Of a stretch of 27,842 nucleotides of DNA, positions 1-8,567 are shown piece after piece; the first letter of the stretch is position 1; each line of letters opens with the position of its first letter. A program made the translations under genes and the position numbers. The notes under the pieces are model-generated. The model did not search any database. It saw only the letters and a list, made by a program, of their open reading frames with translations, and was not told the origin of the DNA. This stretch comes from Candidatus Latescibacterota bacterium. GTDB lineage: Bacteria > Latescibacterota > UBA2968 > UBA8231. The DNA is taken from the NCBI GenBank assembly GCA_021295675.1, contig JAGWBY010000023.1:1-27842 (forward strand). The letters run 5' to 3'.

Positions 1-36
1 AACCCGCCCCCGCTTTTTGTACGCTCGCTTATTCTT

Positions 37-1273
37 TTACACCACAGTACCCGACGGAATCACCGCGTCTTTAGGTACAACCACAATCCCGTCGCGGATG
101 TAGTAATTCGTCTCATCGGCCTCGACGCCTTGCTCCTTGTTGGTGATGCAAACGTCCTCGCCGATGCGCGCGTTTTTGTCGATGATCGCGCCGGTGATCG
201 TGCTGTTGGCACCAATCCCCATATCTGGAATGCCTTGGGCGGTATTGCGCGCTCGATCGGCCGGTGACTCATCCGAATCAGCACCCATGACGATGGTGTT
301 GGCAATCTGGCAATTCTCGCCAATCACCGAGCGGATCCCGATCACTGAACGCTCGATCCGAGCAGACCGTATGTACGAGCCTTCGCAGATGATCCCCCGT
401 TCAATGCGGCAATTTTCCAGCCGCGTGCCAGAGAGGAAGCGCGCGTGCGTGTAAATCGGTGCGTCGGCCCGGTAAAAGTTAAAAGGCGGCGGCTGATCCG
501 TCAGCGCCAAATTGGCCTCGTAAAAAGAGCGAATGGTGCCGATGTCTTCCCAATAGCCATCAAAGGTGTGGGCAAAAACGCCAACCTTGTGGATCGCGCC
601 CGGGATGATGTGCTTGCCGAAGTCGTCTTGGTTGCTGCTCATCAGCAGGCTGACCAAGACCTGGGGTTCAAACACGTAAATGCCCATAGAGGCCATATAG
701 CACGCCTCCGGGTCGGCAGCCGCCGGCAATCGCAGAGCATCCAGTTCGGCGGGGTCTTGCGGCTTCTCGCGAAAATCCACGATTTGCCCTTGAGCATTCG
801 TTTGCACGATCCCCAGCCCAGGCGCGGCTTCCCGCGTCACTGGCTTTACCGCAATCGACACGTCCGCGCCGCGCGCTCGGTGCTCTTCGACAAAGGCGCT
901 CGCCCGACAGGATTAGCACTTGTTCGGCCCGGCGCGAGAGCAAGTGCCTGAGCTGTTGGCGCACCGCATCGGCCGTACCCTGGTACCAAGCAGCGCTGTC
1001 TTGGGTCTGCTCGGCAGCCAAGATCTCGACAAAGCCATCGGAAAAAGAATCAAAGCGGTACGTCGTGCTGATGTGGCGGTGGAGCGAAGCGGAATTGAAT
1101 TGAGTCAGGGCAAAAATGCGGTTGATTCCAGAATGCAGACAATTGCTGATGGGGATGTCGATTAAGCGGTATTTGCCGCCAATCGGCACAGCCGGCTTGG
1201 AGCGAAGCTGCGTTAGCGGGAAGAGCCGCGCGCCCTGCCCACCCCCGAGGATGACTCCAATGACGTTTCTCAT
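37..1273 (-). pseudogene. glgC: Glucose-1-phosphate adenylyltransferase, frameshifted by a small deletion
   Basis: ADP-glucose pyrophosphorylase makes ADP-glucose from ATP and glucose-1-phosphate for glycogen synthesis. I start it at the ATG at 1273, which follows a GGGAG ribosome site. The N-terminal part carries the nucleotidyltransferase signature [12 protein letters not shown], then SKPAVP and [13 protein letters not shown], in one frame as far as LILSG (about residue 124). The rest continues in another frame from [20 protein letters not shown] to the C-terminal left-handed beta-helix and a TAA at 37. In family members LSG is followed by a motif like D(H/Q)LYRMDY before the AFVEEH stretch. 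Here that motif is absent and only four bases (898-901) separate the two frames, so about 23 nt are missing. Adding them gives about 419 residues, the normal family length. Either a true pseudogene or a sequence error. Confidence 0.88.
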
Positions 1274-1322
1274 AGCTGAAACTCCCAATTCTAAAATTCG
1301 GCTCAGTCCTCTAAGTGGCCTT

Positions 1323-1350
1323 ATCTTATAGCTTTTTCCCACCTTAGCAA
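1323..1350 (-). promoter_or_regulatory. Candidate promoter for glgC
   Basis: Read on the minus strand, a -35-like TTGCTA (1345-1350) and a -10-like TAAGAT (1323-1328) are separated by 16 bases, 50 nt upstream of the glgC ATG. Each box matches the sigma-70 consensus at four of six positions. The same 143-nt spacer must also carry the plus-strand promoter of the WD40 gene. A TATATT at 1388-1393 is the best -10 candidate there, but its -35 (TTGGGC, 1367-1372) is only 15 bases away. Confidence 0.28.
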
Positions 1351-1416
1351 GCCCACCACGGGCGAATTGGGCCGCCGCGCAAATTAGTATATTTTGTTTC
1401 ACATAGGAGACACCTT

Positions 1417-3333
1417 ATGAAAGCATTATTTGCCGTTATAGTTGGGCTGGCAGTGGCGGCCCCTGCTAGCGCCGATTCTGATTCTTCCACCTCGAGTCGG
1501 CTGGTTACCCTAGGGCATGCGGGCCTAGTTCGATCTTTGTCGTTTTCATCCGACGGAACCACACTGGCCTCTTGGTCAGACGATAATACCGTAGTCCTAT
1601 GGGATATCGCCAGCCAGAGGCAATTGGCTGCCCTCAAGGAGCATGTGGACCCCTCTGTTTTTTCCAGAGTATTTTCGGTCCGATCGGTGGCGTTTTCGCT
1701 CGACGGCACCACATTGGCGTCCGGGGAAGGTAACACCGTAGTCCTGCGGGATGTCGCCAGCCAGAAGCGACTCGAGATCCTCGAAGGTCATGCCGGCCTA
1801 GTCCGATCGGTGGCGTTTTCACCCGATGGAACCACACTGGCGTCCGGGGCGAGCGATAATACCGTAGTCCTCTGGGATATTGCCAACCGGAAACAGCGGA
1901 CCATCCTCAAAGGACATGTGGATAGTGTCCAATCCGTGGCGTTTTCACCCGATGGAACCACACTGGCGTCCGGGGCGAGCGATAATACCGTAGTCCTATG
2001 GGATGTCGCGAGGCGGGGGCGGCTAGCCACCCTCAAAGGACATGCGGATAATGTCCTATCAGTGGCGTTTTCGCCCGACGGCACCACACTCGCGTCTGGG
2101 GCGAGCGATAACACCATAGTCCTGTGGAATGTCGCCAATCAGAGGCGACTGGCCACTCTCAAAGGGCATACGGGTAATGTTTTTTTCATGGCGTTTTCAC
2201 CCGATGGTACCACGCTGGTATCCGGGTCATACGATAGGGCATACAATAATACCGTAATCCTGTGGGACGTCGCTAGCCGGAGGCAGCGGGCCACCCTCAA
2301 AGAGCATAATGTCACTTTTGCGGCGTTTTCGCCCGATGGAACCATGCTGGCATTTGGGGACCAGGGTGGTGGGATCCTGCTCTGGCAACCCCCTCCTCTG
2401 TCGCCGCCGGAGATCGACAAATCCGTTACAGACGACGTCGCCGATTCTTCCCCGTGGAAACAACTAGCCACCCTGCAAGGGAGTGGGTCGGGAGTCCAAA
2501 CCGTGGCGTTTTCACCTAACGGTACCACACTGGTATCCGGGGATGACTCCGTAGTCCTGTGGGAGGTCGAAAGCCAGAGACGACTGGACACCCTACAAGG
2601 ACATGAAGCCAGGGTCCAAGCCGCGGCGTTTTCGCCCGATGGAACCACGCTCGCGTCCGGCGGGGATAACACTGTAGTCCTGTGGGATGTCGCGAAGAAG
2701 AGTCAGCGAGCCATCCTCAAAGGGCATAAGAGTAGGGTTCAAGCGGTGGCGTTTTCGCCCGACGGCACTATCCTAGCGTCCGGGGCAGACGATAACACCG
2801 TAATTCTGTGGAATGTCGCGAAGAAGAAGCGACTAGCCGCTCTCAAAGGACATGCGGATTGGGTCCAGGCCGTGGCGTTTTCACCAGACGGTACCACGCT
2901 AGCGTCCGGGGCAAGTGATAACACCGCAATCCTGTGGGAGGTCGAAAGCCGAAAGAAACTAGTCACCCTTAAAGGACATACGGACTATGTTCTTTCCGTG
3001 GCATTTTCGCCCGACGGCACCATGATCGCGTCTGGCTCAGGTGATAATAACGTAATCCTGTGGGATGTCGCGAAGCAGAAACAACTAGCCACCCTCGAAG
3101 GACATACGGGGAATGTCACTTCCGTGGCGTTTTCACCCGACGGTGCCCTGCTGGCGTCTGGCTCAAGTGATAACAACGTAATCCTGTGGGATGTCGCCAG
3201 CCGCAAGCGGTTGACGACCCTCAAAGGGCATACGGATTGGGTTCAAGCCGTCTCGTTTTCACCCGACGGGACCATGCTCGCGTCCGGGGCCGAGGATGGT
3301 ACCGTCCTGCTCTGGCGGTCTTTTTCTAAGTAG
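1417..3333 (+). CDS. Secreted WD40-repeat protein, 14 blades (two seven-bladed propellers)
   Basis: The ATG at 1417 follows a TAGGAGA ribosome site. Residues 1-19 form a signal peptide (charged K2, hydrophobic core, cleavage after PASA), so the protein is probably exported. The remainder is 14 WD40 repeats, most of them 42 residues, each with a GH start, an AFSPDGTTLASG centre and an LWDV end. Repeats 1-7 (about 29-324) and 8-14 (about 354-638) are split by a proline-rich, acidic linker (about 325-353), which predicts two seven-bladed beta-propellers. Repeat 2 is longer and repeats 6-7 are irregular. Several repeats are nearly identical at DNA level, so they arose by recent duplication. Such propellers act as protein-binding scaffolds, and no enzymatic domain is visible. 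The following SDR starts 9 nt downstream and is probably cotranscribed. Confidence 0.93.
   Translation: MKALFAVIVGLAVAAPASADSDSSTSSRLVTLGHAGLVRSLSFSSDGTTLASWSDDNTVVLWDIASQRQLAALKEHVDPSVFSRVFSVRSVAFSLDGTTLASGEGNTVVLRDVASQKRLEILEGHAGLVRSVAFSPDGTTLASGASDNTVVLWDIANRKQRTILKGHVDSVQSVAFSPDGTTLASGASDNTVVLWDVARRGRLATLKGHADNVLSVAFSPDGTTLASGASDNTIVLWNVANQRRLATLKGHTGNVFFMAFSPDGTTLVSGSYDRAYNNTVILWDVASRRQRATLKEHNVTFAAFSPDGTMLAFGDQGGGILLWQPPPLSPPEIDKSVTDDVADSSPWKQLATLQGSGSGVQTVAFSPNGTTLVSGDDSVVLWEVESQRRLDTLQGHEARVQAAAFSPDGTTLASGGDNTVVLWDVAKKSQRAILKGHKSRVQAVAFSPDGTILASGADDNTVILWNVAKKKRLAALKGHADWVQAVAFSPDGTTLASGASDNTAILWEVESRKKLVTLKGHTDYVLSVAFSPDGTMIASGSGDNNVILWDVAKQKQLATLEGHTGNVTSVAFSPDGALLASGSSDNNVILWDVASRKRLTTLKGHTDWVQAVSFSPDGTMLASGAEDGTVLLWRSFSK
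1810..1997 (+). repeat. Near-identical WD40 repeat units, 126-nt period
   Basis: A 62-base stretch at 1810-1871 is repeated without mismatch at 1936-1997, exactly 126 nt (42 codons) later. Other units of the gene repeat the same core with scattered third-position changes. This is an in-frame coding repeat that can expand or contract by recombination or slippage, not a noncoding array. Confidence 0.85.
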
Positions 3334-3342
3334 GAGCACACC

Positions 3343-4071
3343 ATGACGGGAAAATTACAGCACAAGACCGCGTTGATCACCGGAGCGGGCCGGGGTATCG
3401 GTCGGGCCATCGCCGAGTGCTTTGTCCGCGAGGGAGCACGAGTGGCCGTCGCCGATATAGACGCAAGCACCGCCAGCGCCACAGCCGCTGAAATCGGCGC
3501 ATTGGGATTAGAAATGGACGTGTCGTCCAAAGCCTCCGTCCTCACCGGCACGAGCCGCGTGCTCGACGAGTTCGGCCAACTCGACATCCTCGTCAACAAC
3601 GCCGGCTACCTCGTCTATACCACCTTTGAATCGTGTAGCGAAGAGAACTGGGACCACATCGTCGATGTCAACATGAAAGGCCCCTTCCTCTGCGCCCAAG
3701 CGGTTATCCCCCATATGAAGGCGCGCCGCCAAGGGGTCATCATCAACATGACCTCCCTAGCGGCCAAGACCGGCGGGCTAGCCGCTGGTCCTCCCTACGC
3801 AGCGGCCAAAGCCGGAGTCCTTACCTTAACCATTGGCCTAGCGCGCGCCCTAGCCCCCGATCAAATTCGCGTCAACGCCATCGCTCCCGGCGTCATCGAC
3901 ACCGCCATGACCTCCGCCCCCGAACACGACCAACTCAAGGCCTCCATCCCTCTCGGCTGCTCCGGCCAGCCCGAAGACGTAGCCAACTGCGCGCTCTTTC
4001 TGGCTTCAGACGACGCGCGGCACATCACCGGCGAGACCATCGACGTCAACGGGGGTTTGTACATGGACTGA
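3343..4071 (+). CDS. SDR-family oxidoreductase (FabG-like)
   Basis: Short-chain dehydrogenase/reductase of 242 residues, the classical SDR size. The Rossmann motif TGAGRGIG is at 13-20, NNAG at 85-88, and the catalytic Ser138, Tyr152 and Lys156 are present with the normal spacing. An aspartate at 38, at the end of the second beta strand, suggests NAD(H) rather than NADP(H). The ATG has a GGAG site 9 nt upstream and lies just after the WD40 stop. The substrate cannot be read from sequence. Many proteins named 3-oxoacyl-ACP reductase are generic SDRs, and with no fatty-acid genes nearby a role in lipid synthesis is not supported. It converges on trpA across a 71-nt spacer with no clear terminator. 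Confidence 0.92.
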   Translation: MTGKLQHKTALITGAGRGIGRAIAECFVREGARVAVADIDASTASATAAEIGALGLEMDVSSKASVLTGTSRVLDEFGQLDILVNNAGYLVYTTFESCSEENWDHIVDVNMKGPFLCAQAVIPHMKARRQGVIINMTSLAAKTGGLAAGPPYAAAKAGVLTLTIGLARALAPDQIRVNAIAPGVIDTAMTSAPEHDQLKASIPLGCSGQPEDVANCALFLASDDARHITGETIDVNGGLYMD

Positions 4072-4142
4072 TGGCGGAGGTGCAAACCACAAACCAAGCA
4101 CCGGCGTTGATCAGACTAAGGATTATCGTTGTAAAGGATTTT

Positions 4143-4919
4143 TCAATCGCGACCAGCGACCAAGTCGCGCAATAGGGCGGCGTAGCCCGCCTCCCCTTCT
4201 CGTCCCCAGACCTCCAACAGAACCGATCCGACGATACCGATTTCGGCCTGACCCTGTAGCTGGCGCAAATCTTCCCCGCTGCGCAGGCCAAAGCCGACTC
4301 CCAGCGGCAGGTCTGTCGCTTTGCGGCACTGCGCAATAAACCGATAGAGTTCATCGCCTAAGTCAGTCTGGCTACCAGTTACGCCCTTGCGCGCCACCGC
4401 ATAGACAAACCCTTTGGCTTGAGCACCGATCTGCTGCAGCCGCTGCTCGGTGTTGGTCGGAGTCATCAATAAAATCGGAGTTTGCTCACACTCCGCGCCT
4501 GCTGCCCACAGATCGCCGTACTCTTCGACCGGCAAGTCGGGCAGGATAAAGCCGCAGGCCCCGCTTGCTGCCAAGCGGCGGCAGAACGGGCCGTGCCCCA
4601 AGCGGAACGCCGTGTTGTAATAGCCCATCATCAAATGCGGAAAGGCAAAAGCCGCGGTCGCGCGCTGCATTAGGTCGAAGTATTGGGCGAGGGTAAGGCC
4701 GCTTTCTAGAGCCTGTTGGTTGGCTCGCGCAAAGGTCGGCCCGTCGGCGATTGGCTCGCTAAAAGGCATCTGCAATTCGACCAAATCGACCTCGGCCTCG
4801 GCCATAATCTCCAACATGCGCCAGTTGGCCTCCAGCGAGGGAAAGCCGGCGATCAGATGCGTCATCAGCAGAACTTTGCGCTCCGTGAGCCGCTCTTCGA
4901 TATAGGCTTGCAGATTCAC
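4143..4919 (-). CDS. trpA: Tryptophan synthase alpha subunit
   Basis: Cleaves indole-3-glycerol phosphate to indole and glyceraldehyde-3-phosphate; indole is then channelled to the beta subunit. It has 258 residues, close to the usual 260-270. The catalytic glutamate is E48 in VELQMPFSEP and the catalytic aspartate D59 in ADGP, matching E49/D60 of the enteric enzyme. VGFGLRSGED and GIVGSVLLE near the C-terminus form the phosphate site. The start is GTG at 4919, overlapping the trpB TGA by four bases (GTGA), so translation is probably coupled and subunits made in equal amounts. It is the last gene of the minus-strand qor-S1-trpB-trpA cluster. Confidence 0.96.
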   Translation of the reverse strand: MNLQAYIEERLTERKVLLMTHLIAGFPSLEANWRMLEIMAEAEVDLVELQMPFSEPIADGPTFARANQQALESGLTLAQYFDLMQRATAAFAFPHLMMGYYNTAFRLGHGPFCRRLAASGACGFILPDLPVEEYGDLWAAGAECEQTPILLMTPTNTEQRLQQIGAQAKGFVYAVARKGVTGSQTDLGDELYRFIAQCRKATDLPLGVGFGLRSGEDLRQLQGQAEIGIVGSVLLEVWGREGEAGYAALLRDLVAGRD

Positions 4920-6166
4920 GACCGAGCGGCCCTATCGGCGAGGAAGCGCTGCCAGTTTTCGTCCGCGAGCGCGTCGGCGATGGTGAAAATATCCTTGTCA
5001 CCGCGGCCCGACAGGCCAATCAGCACCACTTGGTCGGGCGTCATAGCGCCCACTTCGCGCAGGGCACCGGCCAAGGCATGGGTACTTTCAAGTGCGCCGA
5101 TTATCCCCTCGCTGCGCATCATCCGCTTGAGGGCTGCGATCACTTCTTGGTCGGTCGCGGCCTCAATGCGCACCCGACCTATCTCGGCCAAGTGAGCGAG
5201 GATCGGACTGACGCCGATGTAATCTAGCCCCGCCGCCACCGAGTGCGTGTGCCGCATTTGACCTTCGGCATCCTGGAAGAAGAAGGTCTTGTAGCCTTGG
5301 GCAACTCCAGGCGTGCCGACGAGGCCGGCCAAGCGAGAGGCATGATCGCCCGTCTCTAGCCCTCGGCCTCCAGCCTCAACCCCGACCAACTCGACGGCCG
5401 CGTCGTCGAGGAACCCTAGGAATAGACCCGTAGCGTTGGACCCGCCGCCGACGCAGGCATACACCCTATCGGGCAGGCACCCCACTGACTCCAACATCTG
5501 CTGGCGGCTCTCCTCGCCGATGATTCGCTGGAAATAAGCGACGATTTGCGGGAAGGGATGCGGGCCGCACGCTGTGCCGAGCACGTAGTGCGTGTCGGCC
5601 ATGGAATAGGCCCAATCGCGCAGGCTCTCGTTGATCGCGTCCTTGAGCGTGGCCGAGCCATCGGTTACGGGCACCACCTCGGCACCGAGTTGCTCCATCC
5701 AGAACACATTGGGCCGCTGGCGCTCCACATCGACGGCCCCCATGTAGATGGTGCATTCCAGCCCCAAGCGAGCGGCCATCGTCGCCGTAGCCACGCCGTG
5801 CTGGCCGGCACCGGTCTCGGCGATGACCCGACTTTTGCCCATGCGGCGCACCAACAAGCCCTGGCCCATCACATTGTTGACCTTGTGGGCACCCGTGTGA
5901 TTGAGGTCTTCGCGCTTGAGAAAGATCCGTGCCCCGCCGACCTCGCGGGAGAGGTTTTCGAGCAAGGTAATCGGAGTCGGCCGGCAGGAATACGTCCGCA
6001 TCACCTGCTCGAACTCCGCCCAAAAGGAGGGATCGCGGCGCGCGTCCGCAAAAACTTGGGTCAATTCGTCGAGGGTCGTGCGGAGAATTTCGGGGACAAA
6101 GGCTCCACCGTACTCGCCGTAGTACCCGGCGCGCGGGTGGTTAAAAATGGCGTTCGTCAGCCCCAT
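4916..6166 (-). CDS. trpB: Tryptophan synthase beta subunit
   Basis: PLP enzyme that joins indole with L-serine to make tryptophan in the alpha2-beta2 complex. It has 416 residues. The PLP lysine is K95 in HTGAHKVNN, the catalytic glutamate E117 in ETGAGQHG, the phosphate-binding loop GGGSN is at 240-244, and SGRGDKD lies near the C-terminus. It is the TrpB1 type that pairs with TrpA, which follows it directly. The segment LDYIGVSPILAHL differs from the common LDYPGVGPEHAYL, a subgroup variation that leaves catalytic residues intact. Its ATG lies one base after the stop of the S1-domain gene, so it is probably translationally coupled. No trpE, G, D, C or F gene is in the window. Confidence 0.97.
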   Translation of the reverse strand: MGLTNAIFNHPRAGYYGEYGGAFVPEILRTTLDELTQVFADARRDPSFWAEFEQVMRTYSCRPTPITLLENLSREVGGARIFLKREDLNHTGAHKVNNVMGQGLLVRRMGKSRVIAETGAGQHGVATATMAARLGLECTIYMGAVDVERQRPNVFWMEQLGAEVVPVTDGSATLKDAINESLRDWAYSMADTHYVLGTACGPHPFPQIVAYFQRIIGEESRQQMLESVGCLPDRVYACVGGGSNATGLFLGFLDDAAVELVGVEAGGRGLETGDHASRLAGLVGTPGVAQGYKTFFFQDAEGQMRHTHSVAAGLDYIGVSPILAHLAEIGRVRIEAATDQEVIAALKRMMRSEGIIGALESTHALAGALREVGAMTPDQVVLIGLSGRGDKDIFTIADALADENWQRFLADRAARS

Positions 6167-6167
6167 C

Positions 6168-7412
6168 TCAATCGGTTAGATTGGCGCGCCGGAGCGCTTC
6201 GAGCATAGCGCTACTACCCTGCTCTGCTTCCTGCTCCTGCTGCTGTCGCTGGCGGAACTCGGCGAGATGGGCTTCGGATTCGAGGGCATCGACTTGGTTG
6301 ATCGACAGGCGCAAGCGCTGACGGCGGTCATCCACTTCGAGCACCACCACCTTGACCTCTTCCTCAAGCGAGAGCACTTCGCGCGGGTGGCCGATGCGAC
6401 GGTCGGCGATCTCTGAGACATGCACCAGCCCGCGCACGCCTTCGGTCAACTCGACGAACGCGCCAAAATCCTCCAACCCATCGACCTTGCCGGTGACGAC
6501 CGTGCCGACGGCAAACTGATCTTTGATCTCTTGCCAAGGGTCCTTTGCCAGCGCCTTGATCGACAGCGAGATCCGCTCCTTGCGCCGCTTGCCCAAATCT
6601 TTGGTGCGCAAGACCGCGACTTGGATTTGCTGCCCCACCTCGAGGACTTCTTGGGGATGGCCAACGCGCTGATGGCTGATCTCTGAGACGTGTACCAAGC
6701 CCTCCACCCCAGAACCTAAATCGACGAATGCACCAAAAGACTCCAGCCGCGTTACTTTGCCCGCCAGTTGCGCACCTTTCTTTAGCTGGCTGCGCACCGC
6801 GCCGGCGGCCTTGTCCTGCTCGGCTTCGATCAAGGTCCGACGCGACAGGACGATCACGCGACCCTGATGGCGGAACTCGATAATTTTAAAGGTCAAGGTC
6901 TGGCCGCGGTATTCCTCAGCGTTTTCCACGTACTGGGTATCGACGTGTGAGATCGGGCAAAAACCGCGAACATCGCCCTCAATGGTCACGCCCAATCCCC
7001 CCTTGTTGACCGCGTCAACTCGACCTTCGACGGGCAGTCCGGCCTTGTACGCTTGGTAGAGCAAGTCGGCCTGGACGTCTTGGCGGCTCAAACCGCGGCT
7101 GAGCAGGACCTCGTCCCCAGTAGCCACGACAAAGGCCCGAATCGGGTCTCCGACCTTGTAGCGCAACTCCCCATCGGGGCCTTTGAGCTCGCTGGTGCGG
7201 ATTATGGCCTCGTCCCGACTGCCGTACTCGACAAAGCTGTTCTCATCCTCGACTTTGACGATCACGCCGCTGACCTCGTCGCCTACTGAGACCTCACTGG
7301 TGGTCGGAGCCGGTGGTGCTCCTTCGGCATCGAGCATCTGAGCAAAGTCTTCGCCTTGCTCAGCGCGGTCTGCGGCCGGGGTTAGTTCGTCCTTGGAATC
7401 TGCCTCTGTCAT
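6168..7412 (-). CDS. rpsA: S1 RNA-binding domain protein (ribosomal protein S1-like, four S1 domains)
   Basis: The protein has 414 residues and four S1/OB-fold repeats at about 41-107, 127-190, 212-283 and 297-369. The last two carry the classic SFGAFVDL / DFGAFVEL and GLVHVSEI motifs. The 40-residue N-terminus is acidic and the last 45 residues are glutamine- and glutamate-rich. Proteobacterial S1 has six domains and actinobacterial and firmicute S1-like proteins have four, so this could be the main ribosomal S1 or an accessory RNA-binding protein. It has a strong AAGGAGA ribosome site before the ATG, lies 20 nt after qor and one nt before trpB. Its placement in a tryptophan operon is unusual. 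Confidence 0.85.
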   Translation of the reverse strand: MTEADSKDELTPAADRAEQGEDFAQMLDAEGAPPAPTTSEVSVGDEVSGVIVKVEDENSFVEYGSRDEAIIRTSELKGPDGELRYKVGDPIRAFVVATGDEVLLSRGLSRQDVQADLLYQAYKAGLPVEGRVDAVNKGGLGVTIEGDVRGFCPISHVDTQYVENAEEYRGQTLTFKIIEFRHQGRVIVLSRRTLIEAEQDKAAGAVRSQLKKGAQLAGKVTRLESFGAFVDLGSGVEGLVHVSEISHQRVGHPQEVLEVGQQIQVAVLRTKDLGKRRKERISLSIKALAKDPWQEIKDQFAVGTVVTGKVDGLEDFGAFVELTEGVRGLVHVSEIADRRIGHPREVLSLEEEVKVVVLEVDDRRQRLRLSINQVDALESEAHLAEFRQRQQQEQEAEQGSSAMLEALRRANLTD

Positions 7413-7432
7413 CGCCTGTCTCCTTGGCTACT

Positions 7433-8404
7433 TCACTCTGGTATGAGAACGACCTTGCCGGTCGTCTTGCGCCCCTGTAAGGCACGGTGCGCTTCGGCCG
7501 CGTCCGACAGGGCGAACTGCTCGCTGATGCGCAGCACCAATTCGCCGCTGGCGATCCATTCCAACACTGCGCCAGCGCGTTCCAATAGCGCCTCGCGGGT
7601 CTGGGTGTAGTGCATCATAGTTGGCCGCGTCAAAAAGAGCGACCCCTTGGTGCTGAGGACGCCGGGGTCAAAGGGCGGGACCGGGCCGCTCGACTGCCCG
7701 AACAACACCAAGTAACCTAGGGGCCTGAGCACGTTCAAGCTCTTGTCAAAAGTCGCCTGACCGACGGAATCGTACACCACATCGACTCCGCGCCCGGCGG
7801 TGAGTGCCATGACGTCCTGTTCAAAGTCGCGCTCGGTATAGCGAATGACCTCATCGGCTCCGGCACCCCGCGCGAGTTGTTCCTTTTCCTCAGTCGAGAC
7901 CGTGGTCAACACCCGCGCCCCACACCGCTTGGCCATCTGAATCAAGAGCAGCCCCACACCACCAGCCCCGGCGTGGATCAGAGCCGTGTCTTCGCGGCCC
8001 AGCCTGTAGGATCCATGCGCGAGGTAATGCGCCGTCATGCCTTGGAGCAAAGCGGCGGCTCCCTCCTGATAGGAAGCTGAATCAGGCAGAGGCACCAAGC
8101 GGTCGGCGGGCACGGCGGCTTCTGCAGCATACGACCCCATCACTCCGGCGTAGGCCACCCGATCGCCCACTTGCACGCCTTCCACGCCCTCGCCGATACC
8201 TGCAACGATTCCGGCGGCTTCCATGCCGGGAATGCAGGGCAAATCGACTGGGTACAGCCCTTCGCGGTGATAGGTGTCGATGTAATTTAGACCGATGGCT
8301 TTGATTTCGACGACGGCTTCGCCCGCCCCGGGTGTGGGCGCGGATACGTCCTCATAGGTGAGGGCCTCAGGGCCACCGCACTGGTGGAAACGCACTGCTT
8401 TCAT
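7433..8404 (-). CDS. qor: Zinc-independent NADPH:quinone oxidoreductase (MDR family)
   Basis: Medium-chain dehydrogenase/reductase of 323 residues, typical of the quinone oxidoreductase family. It has an N-terminal GroES-like domain with GLNYIDTYHREGLYP, no structural or catalytic zinc cysteine set, and a Rossmann fold with GAGGVG at 146-151. These enzymes reduce quinones with NADPH. The ATG at 8404 follows a GAAGG site. It is the first gene of a four-gene minus-strand cluster and diverges from lysC. A perfect palindrome 47-65 nt upstream of its start suggests repressor control. Confidence 0.92.
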   Translation of the reverse strand: MKAVRFHQCGGPEALTYEDVSAPTPGAGEAVVEIKAIGLNYIDTYHREGLYPVDLPCIPGMEAAGIVAGIGEGVEGVQVGDRVAYAGVMGSYAAEAAVPADRLVPLPDSASYQEGAAALLQGMTAHYLAHGSYRLGREDTALIHAGAGGVGLLLIQMAKRCGARVLTTVSTEEKEQLARGAGADEVIRYTERDFEQDVMALTAGRGVDVVYDSVGQATFDKSLNVLRPLGYLVLFGQSSGPVPPFDPGVLSTKGSLFLTRPTMMHYTQTREALLERAGAVLEWIASGELVLRISEQFALSDAAEAHRALQGRKTTGKVVLIPE

Positions 8405-8450
8405 TGTGAACCTTCGCGTGGGATCAAGGCCGCTGACGCGGCAGACAGAA

Positions 8451-8469
8451 TTTACTATTCAATAGTAAA
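8451..8469. promoter_or_regulatory. Perfect 19-nt palindrome, candidate operator between qor and lysC
   Basis: TTTACTATT-C-AATAGTAAA is a perfect 9+1+9 inverted repeat in an AT-rich island of an otherwise GC-rich window, in the 163-nt spacer between two divergent genes. It overlaps plausible core promoter elements on both strands. Plus-strand TTTACT (8451-8456) and TAAAAT (8475-8480) are 18 apart; minus-strand TTAAAA (8472-8477) and TAAATT (8449-8454) are 17 apart. The inner TACT...AGTA half-sites resemble, from memory, operators of HxlR/DUF24-type quinone-sensing repressors such as YodB or QorR. No such regulator gene is in this window. Confidence 0.6.
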
Positions 8470-8567
8470 CTTTTTAAAATAACTATAAAATCTTTTTGAG
8501 ACAAATTTGAAAAAACGGCGATCCGTGCATTTTTTATGAGGTAAACCTGTATTCGCAAAGGAACGCC

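Noticed and set aside
1788..2672. Long minus-strand open frames opposite the WD40 gene
   Set aside because: They recur with the same 126-nt period and have low-complexity, serine-rich translations (repeated PSGENATDR). They are mirror images of the repeat codons, with no ribosome sites.
1810..3300. Regularly spaced near-identical repeats resembling a CRISPR or tandem array
   Set aside because: The whole 126-nt period is in frame and encodes WD40 blades. The intervals are conserved too, so there are no unique spacers.
4079..4102. GGTGC/GCACC hairpin between the SDR and trpA as a bidirectional terminator
   Set aside because: The stem is only 5 bp with a 14-nt loop and no T-run on either side.
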